Position numbers and translations under genes: made by a program | The notes under the pieces: model-generated | Told to the model about the DNA's origin: nothing | The model's database searches: none | What the model saw: only the letters and a program-made list of their open reading frames with translations | Assembly (NCBI RefSeq): GCF_014212315.1 | Contig: NZ_JACKXE010000001.1 | Location: 3,596,001-3,660,000, forward strand | Direction: 5' to 3' | From: Nocardioides luti | GTDB lineage: Bacteria; Actinomycetota; Actinomycetes; Propionibacteriales; Nocardioidaceae | Length of the DNA stretch: 64,000 nucleotides | Shown: piece by piece, positions 1 to 8,526 of the stretch | Layout: each line of letters starts with the position of its first letter | Numbering within the stretch: position 1 is the stretch's first letter

Positions 1-545
1 TCGTCGCCGGGCTGAACTGGACGGTCGACGCCCCCACCGAGACCACGGCCGTCACCAACGTGCCGTCCGGCAGCACGGCCGAGAAGCGCCTCGTCGTCAA
101 GCAGGTCGTCCGCTCGCTGCGCCAGTCCGTCGCCGGTGACACCGTCGACCTGGTGACGTCCAACCTCCTGCTCACGAAGGTCTCCGACGCCGTCAAGGCG
201 GCCGTCGCGCGTGGCGTCTCCGTGCGGGTGATCACGCGCAGCCCCGTGCTGACCTCGGTCGAGCAGGGCCTGGCCGCGGCGATCGGGACGACCACCGGCA
301 CCGGCACCGGCGTGCGCCAGTGCGTCGACGTCTGCGCCCAGACCTGGGCCGACGCCGGCGCGCCGACGACGATGCTGCTGCACCTGGCCGCCACCGGCGC
401 CCCGACGCTGCGGGTTGACGTGAACGGCGTGCTCGACCGGACCGCGGTCACCTCCACGCGCTCGGCGACGCTGCGGACCGGCAACATCGGGCTCGCCCAG
501 GCGCAGGACTACCTCGCCCGGTTGGACTCCACCACGCCGCAGTAG
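1..545 (+). CDS. Phospholipase D-like protein, C-terminal fragment
   Basis: The frame is open from the first bases of the window to a TAG stop, so about 180 C-terminal residues are seen and the start lies upstream. The stretch VDLVTSNLLLTKVSDAVKAA followed by VSVRVITR resembles the strand-helix-strand region of PLD-like domains, in which a displaced group is handled by an HxK(x4)D motif. No HxK motif is visible in this fragment; the place where a second one would be expected reads RVDVNGVLDRTAV without the histidine. Either the catalytic half is upstream or this half is degenerate. Function is unknown; the family name is tentative. Confidence 0.45.
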   Translation, partial: VAGLNWTVDAPTETTAVTNVPSGSTAEKRLVVKQVVRSLRQSVAGDTVDLVTSNLLLTKVSDAVKAAVARGVSVRVITRSPVLTSVEQGLAAAIGTTTGTGTGVRQCVDVCAQTWADAGAPTTMLLHLAATGAPTLRVDVNGVLDRTAVTSTRSATLRTGNIGLAQAQDYLARLDSTTPQ

Positions 546-585
546 CGGGCGGCGGCCGGGTCCGGGCGCTCGCTAGAGTCGCGCC

Positions 586-1749
586 ATGCCCGGACCGCGA
601 CCGCTCTACCTGCACATCGGCCTGCAGAAGACCGGCACGTCGTACCTCCAGAGCATCTTCTGGCGCAACCAGGAGCGGCTCGAGGAGCAGGGCCTCGACC
701 TGGTCCCGGGCAGCAAGCGCGGTGCCTTCCACCTGATGCTGCGGGTGCGGGACCGCTACCAGCCCGAGCTCGACCCGCCGGAGGTGTCGCAGGCGCTGGA
801 GCGCTTCACGACCGCGCTGGCCGAGGCGACCGGGTCGCGGGCGTGGCTCAGCCAGGAGTCCCTGGCCGCCTGCACGCCGGAGCAGATCGGCACCCTGCTC
901 GAGGCCTGCCGGGACCGCGAGGTGCACGTCGTGCTCACCGTGCGCGACCTCGGCCGGCAGCTGCCGTCCTCGTGGCAGCAGGCGCTCCAGTCCGGTGCCT
1001 CGATGGAGTACGGCGCCTACATCGAGCGCCTGCGCCGGCTGATGGAGCAGGGCGCGACCGACAGCCGCCGCCTGCACCTCGACCCGCCGCTGGTGCTGGA
1101 GCGCTGGGCCGAGCACGTGCCGCCCGAGCGCATCCACGTCGTCACGGTGCCGCCTGCCGGCGGCAGCCCCACGCTGCTGCTCGAGCGCTACTGCCGGGTG
1201 CTCGGCGTGGACCCGGCCGACCTCGAGAGCGAGGTCGCGTCGGCGAACCGGGGCCTGGGGCGGGTGCAGAGCGAGGTGCTGCGCCGCGTCAACGCCGACC
1301 TCGGGCCGGACGTGAAGCGCCGCCAGGTCTACGGCACGGTCGGCAAGCGCTACTTCGCGGTCCAGGTGCTCGGCAGCCAGGACGGCCCCCGGATCAAGGT
1401 GCCCGAGCGGTTCGAGGCGTGGTGCCGCGAGGTCTCCGACCGGCACATCGCCGGGATGGCCGCGGCGGGCTACGCCGTCGAGGGCGACCTCGGCGACCTG
1501 CGCAGCGCCTCCGCGTCGTTCGCGACCGACGAGCTCCCGCCGCGCAACCGCGAGGTGGCCGCCTCGGCGATCAAGGCGCTGGTCGTCATGCTCACCGAGC
1601 GTGCCGAGCGTCGCGCCGAGGTGGTGCTGCCGGCCCCGGGCGAGCTGCCCGAGCCCGCGGCCCCGCCCTCGCCGCCCCCCGTGCGGTCGCTCGCCGCCCG
1701 GGTGCGCCGCCGTCTGGCGGGCGCCGCGGCACGTGGGAAATCCCACTGA
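586..1749 (+). CDS. Sulfotransferase-like protein
   Basis: The 387-residue protein begins with LHIGLQKTGTSYLQ, the P-loop-like 5'-phosphosulfate binding motif of PAPS-dependent sulfotransferases. LTVRDLGRQLPSSWQQ near residue 115 fits the 3'-phosphate-binding strand and helix, with R and S in place. Enzymes of this type move sulfate from PAPS to a hydroxyl on a carbohydrate or lipid; the acceptor cannot be told from the sequence. The C-terminus is a proline-rich then arginine-rich tail that looks disordered. A TAGAGT box at 574-579 lies 6 nt before the ATG, which suggests a leaderless transcript. No sulfate-activation gene is nearby. Confidence 0.75.
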   Translation: MPGPRPLYLHIGLQKTGTSYLQSIFWRNQERLEEQGLDLVPGSKRGAFHLMLRVRDRYQPELDPPEVSQALERFTTALAEATGSRAWLSQESLAACTPEQIGTLLEACRDREVHVVLTVRDLGRQLPSSWQQALQSGASMEYGAYIERLRRLMEQGATDSRRLHLDPPLVLERWAEHVPPERIHVVTVPPAGGSPTLLLERYCRVLGVDPADLESEVASANRGLGRVQSEVLRRVNADLGPDVKRRQVYGTVGKRYFAVQVLGSQDGPRIKVPERFEAWCREVSDRHIAGMAAAGYAVEGDLGDLRSASASFATDELPPRNREVAASAIKALVVMLTERAERRAEVVLPAPGELPEPAAPPSPPPVRSLAARVRRRLAGAAARGKSH

Positions 1750-1825
1750 TCCACGCCGGCTGCGCACGGCGTACCGACCGGTAGGCTCGCTTCAGCTCAC
1801 GCTCCCCGAACGGAAGGACCGCCCC

Positions 1826-3019
1826 ATGGGCCGCCTCTGCGAGACCGACGGACTCACCGACGACCAGACCGAGATCCTCAAGGCCGTCCGCTCGTTCGTG
1901 GACAAGGAGATCCTGCCGGTCGCCACGGAGCTCGAGCACGCCGACGAGTACCCCCAGGAGATCGTCGACGGTCTCAAGGAGCTCGGCATCTTCGGCCTGA
2001 TGATCCCCGAGGAGTACGACGGGCTCGGCGAGTCGCTGCTCACCTACGCGCTCTGTGTCGAGGAGATCGCGCGCGGCTGGATGAGCGTCTCCGGCGTCAT
2101 CAACACGCACTTCATCGTGGCTTACATGCTGATGCAGCACGGCACCGAGGAGCAGAAGAAGAAGTACCTCCCCCGGATGGCGACCGGCGAGGTCCGCGGC
2201 GCCTTCTCGATGTCGGAGCCCGGCCTCGGCTCGGACGTCTCGGCGATCAAGACCAAGGCGGTCCGGGACGGCGACGACTACGTCATCGACGGCCAGAAGA
2301 TGTGGCTGACCAACGGTGGCACCTCGACGCTGGTGGCCTGCCTGGTCAAGTCCGACGAGGGCGCCGACTCGGTCTACAAGAACATGACGACCTTCCTCCT
2401 GGAGAAGGAGGCCGGCTTCGGCGAGACCGCCCCCGGCCTGACCATCCCGGGCAAGATCGACAAGATGGGCTACAAGGGCGTCGACACGACCGAGATGGTG
2501 CTCGAGGGCCACCGCGTGTCGGCCGAGCAGGTCCTCGGCGGCGACCCCGGCAAGGGCTTCTACCAGATGATGGACGGCGTCGAGGTCGGCCGCGTGAACG
2601 TCGCGGCCCGCGCCTGCGGCATCGCGAACCGCGCCTTCGAGCTCGGCATCGCCTACGCCCAGCAGCGCGAGACCTTCGGCAAGCCGATCGCCCAGCACCA
2701 GGCGATCCTCTTCCGCCTCGCCGAGATGGCGACCAAGGTCGAGACCGCCCACTCGATGATGGTCCGCGCGGCCCGGCTCAAGGACCGCGGCCAGCGCAAC
2801 GACGTCGAGGCGGGGATGGCGAAGTACCTCGCCGCGGAGTACTGCAAGGAGGTCGTCGAGGACTCGTTCCGCATCCACGGCGGCTACGGCTACTCCAAGG
2901 AGTACGAGATCGAGCGCCTCTACCGCGAGGCGGCGTTCATGCTCATCGGCGAGGGCACGGCCGACATCCAGAAGATGATCATCGGCCGCTCGCTGCTCAA
3001 GGACTACAAGCTCGGCTGA
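1826..3019 (+). CDS. Acyl-CoA dehydrogenase
   Basis: A 397-residue flavoenzyme of normal family length. It oxidises an acyl-CoA thioester to the 2,3-enoyl-CoA, passing electrons to ETF. The FAD/substrate signature AFSMSEPGLGSD is near residue 130, and the C-terminal IGEGTADIQKMIIGRSLL carries the Glu that acts as catalytic base in this family. The ATG was chosen because GGAAGGA (1812-1818) sits 7 nt before it; the frame stays open upstream but without conserved sequence. The MaoC-like hydratase at 3440 follows on the same strand after one small gene and would act on the product, so the two may serve one acyl-CoA pathway. Chain specificity is not readable. Confidence 0.9.
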   Translation: MGRLCETDGLTDDQTEILKAVRSFVDKEILPVATELEHADEYPQEIVDGLKELGIFGLMIPEEYDGLGESLLTYALCVEEIARGWMSVSGVINTHFIVAYMLMQHGTEEQKKKYLPRMATGEVRGAFSMSEPGLGSDVSAIKTKAVRDGDDYVIDGQKMWLTNGGTSTLVACLVKSDEGADSVYKNMTTFLLEKEAGFGETAPGLTIPGKIDKMGYKGVDTTEMVLEGHRVSAEQVLGGDPGKGFYQMMDGVEVGRVNVAARACGIANRAFELGIAYAQQRETFGKPIAQHQAILFRLAEMATKVETAHSMMVRAARLKDRGQRNDVEAGMAKYLAAEYCKEVVEDSFRIHGGYGYSKEYEIERLYREAAFMLIGEGTADIQKMIIGRSLLKDYKLG

Positions 3020-3103
3020 TCGGGTCCGATATCGCCTCGACGCCCGTTGGGTCGGGGTGTCAGGGTGGGGGAGACGACACCACCCCCTCAGCCTGGAGGA
3101 ACG

Positions 3104-3289
3104 ATGCCTGAAGCGAACGCGTCCAACGACGACCTCAAGGCCAAGATGCGCGAGGCCCTCGAGCGCAAGAACTCCAAGGAGAAGGGCGTCCACCAGGACG
3201 GGCCGGTGCCGGAGAAGGCGCACGGCTCCGAGGTGGTCGGCGGCGCTCCGAAGATGCACCGGCGCAAGGCCGGTGGCGGCGGCAGCTGA
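3104..3289 (+). CDS. DUF5302 family small protein
   Basis: This 61-residue hydrophilic protein starts MPEANASNDDLKAKMREAL and ends in a lysine/arginine/glycine stretch (HRRKAGGGGS). Actinobacteria have a family of about 60-residue proteins with the same layout, DUF5302: an LKAKxREALERK helix followed by a histidine/glycine-rich linker and a basic tail. No function is established. The ATG has GGAGGA at 3095-3100, 3 nt away, which supports it over an upstream GTG. It lies between an acyl-CoA dehydrogenase and a MaoC hydratase, but nothing ties it to them. Confidence 0.7.
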   Translation: MPEANASNDDLKAKMREALERKNSKEKGVHQDGPVPEKAHGSEVVGGAPKMHRRKAGGGGS

Positions 3290-3394
3290 GCCTGCCGGAC
3301 CTCCGCTCGACGGGCTCGCCGCGACGGTCGGGTGAGAAACCGCACGCGTCCATCCGGTGACCCGGGCCTCCGGGTTCGGCCAAGATGGGCGCGC

Positions 3395-3419
3395 GTGGTC
3401 TCGACCGGCTCGACCACCG
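3395..3419. repeat. Short degenerate palindromic repeat
   Basis: The stretch has GTGGTCTCGACC followed by GGCTCGACCACC, an imperfect inverted repeat just upstream of the MaoC gene. Its outer arms match those of the repeat family at 36373, 46295 and 55866 (GTTTCGAGAC ... CTCAACCACC), but the central stem is missing. It looks like a shortened copy of the same element. Confidence 0.45.
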
Positions 3420-3439
3420 TGAGACGTCAGGAGTGAGAG

Positions 3440-3973
3440 ATGCAGTTCGGCCGCAGCTACGAGGAGTTCGAGGTCGGGGCGACCTACAAGCACTGGCCCG
3501 GCAAGACGGTCACGGAGTACGACGACCACCTGTTCTGCCTGCTGACGATGAACCACCACCCGCTGCACCTCGACGCGAACTACGCCGAGGAGACGACGCA
3601 GTTCAAGAAGAACGTCGTGGTCGGCAACTACGTCTACTCGATCCTGCTCGGCATGAGCGTCGCAGACATCTCCGGCAAGGCGATCGCCAACCTCGAGGTC
3701 GAGTCGCTGCGGCACGTGGCGCCGACCTTCCACGGGGACACGCTGTACGGCGAGACGACGGTCCTCGGCAAGACCGAGAGCAAGTCCAAGGACGACCGCG
3801 GCGTCGTCCACGTCGAGACGATCGGCTACAACCAGGACGGCAAGGTCGTGTGCATCTTCCGCCGCAAGGTGATGGTGCCCAAGGACAGCTACCTCGAGGC
3901 CCGCGGCGGTGAGCAGCCCGGGCGCCCGGTGCCGCAGCCGGACAAGAACTGGCCGGGCGCTCAGCCCGCCTGA
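3440..3973 (+). CDS. MaoC family dehydratase
   Basis: A 177-residue hot-dog-fold protein of the MaoC/R-hydratase type, which adds water to or removes it from a CoA thioester. LTMNHHPLHLDANYAEET (residues about 33-52) is the hydratase-2 motif, with the Asp/His pair expected at the active site, and NYVYSILLGMSVADISGKA follows. The last 30 residues are proline/glycine-rich and look disordered. It lies 420 bp after an acyl-CoA dehydrogenase, so a joint role in an acyl-CoA pathway is likely though not shown. Its 3' end overlaps the convergent MFS gene by 13 bp. Confidence 0.85.
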   Translation: MQFGRSYEEFEVGATYKHWPGKTVTEYDDHLFCLLTMNHHPLHLDANYAEETTQFKKNVVVGNYVYSILLGMSVADISGKAIANLEVESLRHVAPTFHGDTLYGETTVLGKTESKSKDDRGVVHVETIGYNQDGKVVCIFRRKVMVPKDSYLEARGGEQPGRPVPQPDKNWPGAQPA

Positions 3974-5163
3974 CCGACGCCCGAGGGCCGGGGTCCGTCG
4001 ACGGACCCCGGCGCCGGGGCGACGAACGCCCGCGCGAGCGGGAGCAGGCCGAGCACGAGCACCATCGGCACCGCGAAGCCGACCCGCAGCGAGCCCGAGC
4101 CGACGACGCCGGTGAGCACCGACCCGAGCAGCGCGCCCAGGTAGTTGAACTGGTTGAAGCGGGCGATCACGGCGTCGACCCGCGCCTGCCGCACGGCCGG
4201 GTCCAGGCCCTCGCCGCCGGCGATCCGGGCGGCGGCGGAGAAGCTGAGCGGTGCGACGACGGCGAGCCCCGCGCCGAGCAGCGTGAACCCGAGCACCGCG
4301 ACCGGCCAGGTCGGCGCGAAGACGACCACGGCGAGCGCGACGGCGCCGACGAGGGCGCCGACCCGCAGCACCGTCACCACGCCGTGGCGCGCGACCAGGC
4401 CGTCGCCGGCCAGCCGGAGCACCCCGCTGGCCACCAGGTAGGGCAGCGTCGCGAGCGCGACCAGCCGGGACGGGGTGTCGAAGGTGTCGTCGAGGTAGAG
4501 CGGGCCCCAGGTCTGGGTGGCGGTGTCGACCATGTAGAACAGCACCATCCCGAGGCCGACCAGCAGGATCGGGCGCCACGGCACGGCGGCCGCGGCACTC
4601 AGGTCGGGGGCGCTGCCGACCCGGGGGAGCAGGGGCGCGAACGCCACGGCGAGCGGGACGACCGCCACCGCGGCCAGGGTCTCCAGCGGCAACGACGCCG
4701 TGGCCAGGGCCAGCCCCGCGCCGGCGATGCCGCCGAGGGTCCACGCCCCGTGGAACGACGGGAGGATCGGGCGGCCGTAGCGGTGCTCCAGCGCGACCGC
4801 CTGCATGTTGGTCGTCGCGTCGATGACGCCCAGCCCCACGCCGTACACCGCCATGCCGGCGACGAAGGCCGCCTCCACGGGGGCGACGGCGATGACGACC
4901 ACCCCGACGGCGATGACGAGCAGCCCGGCGCGGAGCATCGAGGCGCTGTCGCGCCGCTGGGCGAGGGTCTCCGCGAGCACCGAGCCGGCGCCGGCGAGCA
5001 GCACCATCATGAGCAGCAGGAGCGAGAGGTAGAGCTCGCCGATGTCCCAGCGGTCGGTGAAGTCCGGGAGCCGGGTCGTCAGGCTGATGAAGACCAGCCC
5101 CTGGGTGAGGAACGCGGCCGCCGCGGCCAGCCGGGACCGGGACAGCGACTCCGTGGTGCTCAT
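3961..5163 (-). CDS. MFS transporter
   Basis: A 400-residue, very hydrophobic protein with about 12 predicted membrane segments, the usual major facilitator layout. FITDRLPDF-type loops are replaced here by TTRLPDFTDRWDIGELYL after helix 1, a pattern of the sugar/drug-exporter-like MFS group. No substrate can be assigned. The ATG at 5163 was preferred to an earlier ATG because the extra N-terminal residues are not membrane-like. The gene is divergent from the channel gene at 5277, with a 113-bp shared promoter region, and converges on MaoC with a 13-bp overlap. Confidence 0.8.
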   Translation of the reverse strand: MSTTESLSRSRLAAAAAFLTQGLVFISLTTRLPDFTDRWDIGELYLSLLLLMMVLLAGAGSVLAETLAQRRDSASMLRAGLLVIAVGVVVIAVAPVEAAFVAGMAVYGVGLGVIDATTNMQAVALEHRYGRPILPSFHGAWTLGGIAGAGLALATASLPLETLAAVAVVPLAVAFAPLLPRVGSAPDLSAAAAVPWRPILLVGLGMVLFYMVDTATQTWGPLYLDDTFDTPSRLVALATLPYLVASGVLRLAGDGLVARHGVVTVLRVGALVGAVALAVVVFAPTWPVAVLGFTLLGAGLAVVAPLSFSAAARIAGGEGLDPAVRQARVDAVIARFNQFNYLGALLGSVLTGVVGSGSLRVGFAVPMVLVLGLLPLARAFVAPAPGSVDGPRPSGVGQAG

Positions 5164-5276
5164 GGGGTGATCGTGGCACGGGAGCCCTGCCAGTCCCGGC
5201 AAAAGCCGTGTGGCGGGGTCGCGGGTGCGACAGGATTCTCCGGTCGTCGGGCGTTCCGGCGGGGTGAGGAGTGGGC

Positions 5277-7238
5277 ATGGCGCGCACGGGCCAGCAGCTG
5301 CGGCAGCGGACCAAGAAGGCGATGTCCGAGGGCGGGACGTCCTCGGTCAAGCCGCAGGGGAAGCCGTCCGCGGAGCAGCGGTTCGGGGACCGCGCGCGGT
5401 ACGCCTTCGACAACTCCATGGCGGGCGGTACGCCGGCCCTGATCGCCTGGCTGTCGGTGGTCACCCTGGTGCTGATCGCGGTGTTCACCGTGGTCACCAC
5501 GGTGTTCCGGCTGCGCTCCGTGGACACGACGGGCGGCGGGTTCTTCAAGGAGCTCTTCTACAGCCTCCTGCACGCGCTCGACCCCGGCTACATCGGCGGC
5601 GACGTCGGGAGCTGGCCGTTCCTGCTGACGATGCTGCTGCTGACGATCGCCGGCCTCTTCATCGTCAGCGCGCTCATCGGCGTCATCGCCACCGGCATCG
5701 ACGCCAAGCTGGCCGACCTGCGCCGGGGCCGCTCGATCGTCCTGGAGAGGGACCACACGGTGGTCCTCGGCTGGTCGGACTCGATCTTCACGATCGTCCG
5801 CGAGCTGACCATCGCCAACGAGAGCCGGCGCCGCCCGGTCATCGTGATCCTGGCCGACAAGGACAAGGTCGAGATGGAGGACGAGCTCGGCGCGAAGGTG
5901 CCGGACACGCGCGGGACCCGCGTCATCTGCCGCTCCGGCTCGCCGATGGACATCGACGACCTGGCGCTGAGCAGCCACGCGTCGGCCCGCTCGGTCATCC
6001 TGCTGGCGCCCGAGGAGTCCGAGGACCCGGACAGCGAGGTCATCAAGACGCTGCTGGCCCTCACGCACAGCGGGCCGGACGGGCCCCGGATCGTCGCCGA
6101 GATCCGCAACCCCACCAACCTCGAGGCCGCGCGCCTGGTCGGGGCGGACCGCACCGTGCTGCTCGACATCCGCGAGACGGTCGCGAAGCTGGTCGTCCAG
6201 ACGTCGCGCCAGTCCGGCGCGGCCGCGGTCTACACCGAGCTGTTCGACTACGACGGCGACGAGATCTACTTCCTCGAGGACCACGCGCTGCACGGCACGA
6301 CGTACGCCGACGCGCAGCTGGCCTTCGAGCAGGCCTCGGTCATCGGGCTGATCACGGGCGGCGTCACCAAGCTGAACCCGCCCGCCGACACCCCCATCGA
6401 CGGCCAGACGCTGATCGTGGTGGCGGAGGACGACTCGGCGCTCGGCTCGGCCGCCTCGGCGACCACCCGGCCCGACCTCGACCTGCTGGGGACCGAGGAG
6501 GGCCGCGACGAGCACCCGACGCAGGCGGTGCTGATCGGCTGGAACGAGCGGGCCGCGATCGTGCTGCGCGAGCTCGACCACTATGCCCCGGCCGGCTCGA
6601 CGCTGACCGTGCTCACGTCCTTCGGCCAGCCCGCCGTCCCGGACCTGGAGAACCTCGCCGTCACCGTCGTGGTCGGGCCGACCACCGACCGGGCGACGCT
6701 CGAGGCGCACGTCGGGCCGGGCCTCGACCAGGTGATCGTGCTCTGCTACTCCGACCACCTCGGGGTGCAGGCCGCCGACGCGCGCACCCTCGTCACGCTG
6801 CTGCACGTCCGCGACATCCTGTCGCGCTACGACGACGTGACCCCGGTCGTCAGCGAGATGCTCGACGACCGCAACCGCGTCCTCGCGCAGGTCGCGCACG
6901 TCGACGACGTGGTCGTCAGCGGCGAGATCGTCAGCCTGCTCGTCACGCAGCTCTCGGAGGACCAGCGCCTCGAGTCCGTCTTCGGGGAGCTGCTCGGCAA
7001 CGAGGGCAGCGAGATCTACCTGCGCCCGGCGGAGTGGTACGTCCAGCCCGGCCACGAGGTCACCTTCGCGACGATCGTCGCCGGCGCGACGCGTCGCAAC
7101 GAGACGGCGCTGGGCTACCGCTCGGTGTCGCTCGCGGACGACCAGCACCGCGACTTCGGCGTCCGCGTCAACCCCGCCAAGTCCGAGGTGTTCCGGGTGC
7201 AGCCCGGCGACCGCGTGGTGGTGCTGGCCGAGGTCTGA
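5277..7238 (+). CDS. CASTOR/POLLUX-type ion channel with RCK domains
   Basis: The 653-residue protein has a soluble basic N-terminus, a membrane helix around 50-75, a short pore-like region (GGGFFKELFYSLLHALDPGYI) and a second helix around 108-135. Two tandem Rossmann-like regions follow: VVLGWSDSIFTIVREL near residue 162 and VLIGWNERAAIVLREL near 418. This matches CASTOR/POLLUX-related cation channels gated by cytoplasmic RCK domains. Relatives in actinobacteria are often just labelled NAD-binding proteins. The ATG follows GAGGAG (5266-5271) by 5 nt, better placed than the GTG 6 nt earlier. Ion selectivity is not readable. Confidence 0.8.
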   Translation: MARTGQQLRQRTKKAMSEGGTSSVKPQGKPSAEQRFGDRARYAFDNSMAGGTPALIAWLSVVTLVLIAVFTVVTTVFRLRSVDTTGGGFFKELFYSLLHALDPGYIGGDVGSWPFLLTMLLLTIAGLFIVSALIGVIATGIDAKLADLRRGRSIVLERDHTVVLGWSDSIFTIVRELTIANESRRRPVIVILADKDKVEMEDELGAKVPDTRGTRVICRSGSPMDIDDLALSSHASARSVILLAPEESEDPDSEVIKTLLALTHSGPDGPRIVAEIRNPTNLEAARLVGADRTVLLDIRETVAKLVVQTSRQSGAAAVYTELFDYDGDEIYFLEDHALHGTTYADAQLAFEQASVIGLITGGVTKLNPPADTPIDGQTLIVVAEDDSALGSAASATTRPDLDLLGTEEGRDEHPTQAVLIGWNERAAIVLRELDHYAPAGSTLTVLTSFGQPAVPDLENLAVTVVVGPTTDRATLEAHVGPGLDQVIVLCYSDHLGVQAADARTLVTLLHVRDILSRYDDVTPVVSEMLDDRNRVLAQVAHVDDVVVSGEIVSLLVTQLSEDQRLESVFGELLGNEGSEIYLRPAEWYVQPGHEVTFATIVAGATRRNETALGYRSVSLADDQHRDFGVRVNPAKSEVFRVQPGDRVVVLAEV

Positions 7239-7261
7239 GCCCCGGGTGCGAGACTCGGGCC

Positions 7262-7843
7262 ATGAGCACGAGCAGCGGGAGCGACGACGGTGAGGTCTGG
7301 CTGGTCCGGCACGGGGAGACCGAGTGGAGCCGCTCCGGGCGGCACACCTCGACCACCGACCTGCCGCTGCTGCCCGACGGCGAGGAGGTCGCCCGGGGGC
7401 TCGGCGAGCGACTCGAGGGGCGCTCGTTCGGCCTGGTGCTGACGAGTCCCCGCCAGCGGGCCCGGCGGACGGCCGAGCTGGCGGGCTTCCCGGACGCCGA
7501 GGTCGACGAGGACCTCGCCGAGTGGGCGTACGGCGACTACGAGGGCATCACCACGGACCAGATCCGCGAGACCGTGCCGGGCTGGACCGTCTGGGACGGG
7601 CCGTGCCCGAACGGCGAGACCGCGGCGCAGGTCGGCGAGCGGCTGGACCGCGTCATCGCGCGGCTGGAGGCGGCCGACGGCCCGAGCCTGGTCTTCGCCC
7701 ACGGCCACTCGCTGCGCGTCCTCACCGCGCGCTGGCTGGGCCTGCCGCCGCGCGACGGGCGGCTCTTCCGCCTGGGCACGGCGACGGTCTCGGTGCTCGC
7801 CCACGAGCGCGAGTCGCCCGTGGTGCTGCGCTGGAACTCTTGA
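7262..7843 (+). CDS. Histidine phosphatase family protein
   Basis: A 193-residue member of the phosphoglycerate-mutase-like superfamily. LVRHGETEWS near residue 14 carries the histidine that becomes phosphorylated, and FAHGHSLRVLTARWL near residue 147 carries the second active-site histidine. EWAYGDYEGIT supplies the acidic residue used as proton donor. Such enzymes remove phosphate from sugars, nucleotides or proteins; the substrate here is unknown. It follows the channel gene by 23 nt on the same strand and is probably co-transcribed with it. Confidence 0.85.
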   Translation: MSTSSGSDDGEVWLVRHGETEWSRSGRHTSTTDLPLLPDGEEVARGLGERLEGRSFGLVLTSPRQRARRTAELAGFPDAEVDEDLAEWAYGDYEGITTDQIRETVPGWTVWDGPCPNGETAAQVGERLDRVIARLEAADGPSLVFAHGHSLRVLTARWLGLPPRDGRLFRLGTATVSVLAHERESPVVLRWNS

Positions 7844-7875
7844 CGCCGCACCGGCCGCGCCGGGACCGTTGACCC

Positions 7876-8517
7876 ATGTCGCTCGCGGCGGGCTGTCCCC
7901 GGTGCACCTTCCCCGTCCTGGACGACGAGGCGGGCAGCGGCTGGGCGTGCCCCGCGCACGGCCCGATCCGCCCGCTGTGGCGGCCGCAGGAGGTGGGCTA
8001 CGAGGACTTCACCGCGCACCTGCGCGCCGCGCCGGACTTCCCGACCTACCTTCCCTGGCCGATGGGCCCCGCCTGGAGCGTCAGCGACTTCGCGCTCGTC
8101 GGGGACGGTGAGCGCCTGACCGCCGGCACCCTGACCTGCACGTCGGGCACGAGCGAGCAGGACGGCCCCGTCGACGTGCTCGTCGTGACCGAGGAGGCCG
8201 GGACCGGGCTCGGCGCCCGCTGCGCGCGCACGGCGTACGACGACCCGGGCGGCGAGATCCGCGACGGCGTCCCGGCCCTGCGGATCCGCGTGGAGGGCCA
8301 GGTCGTGCCGCTGTGGTCGGTGTCCACGAGCGCGGCCGACGGCGAGTTCGACCGCTCGGTGCTGGCCGGCGAGGCGCACGGCCGCTGGCTGTGGGTGGTG
8401 CTGCGGCCCGCCTCGGCCGTGCTGATGCTGGGCGACGACTGGATCCTGCGCGACGTGTCGCGGCTCGGGCCGGAGCTCGTCGAGACGGTCTTCGGCGGGC
8501 CCGCGCCGGCCTGGTGA
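7876..8517 (+). CDS. DUF6758-like protein with N-terminal zinc-ribbon motif
   Basis: The 213-residue protein opens with CPRC and, about 16 residues on, CPAHGPIRPLW, a likely zinc knuckle. The rest is an alpha/beta domain rich in Gly-Asp turns, with no catalytic motif that I recognise; it fits the actinobacterial family DUF6758. No signal peptide or membrane helix is seen. It sits 32 nt after the histidine phosphatase on the same strand. Its role is unknown, and the family assignment rests on length and the N-terminal cysteines. Confidence 0.65.
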   Translation: MSLAAGCPRCTFPVLDDEAGSGWACPAHGPIRPLWRPQEVGYEDFTAHLRAAPDFPTYLPWPMGPAWSVSDFALVGDGERLTAGTLTCTSGTSEQDGPVDVLVVTEEAGTGLGARCARTAYDDPGGEIRDGVPALRIRVEGQVVPLWSVSTSAADGEFDRSVLAGEAHGRWLWVVLRPASAVLMLGDDWILRDVSRLGPELVETVFGGPAPAW

Positions 8518-8526
8518 CCGGCGGGC

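Noticed and set aside
1592..5548. A minus-strand open frame of about 1300 codons across several genes
   Set aside because: Its product is Arg/Ala/Pro-rich with no family motif and lies opposite well-supported genes.
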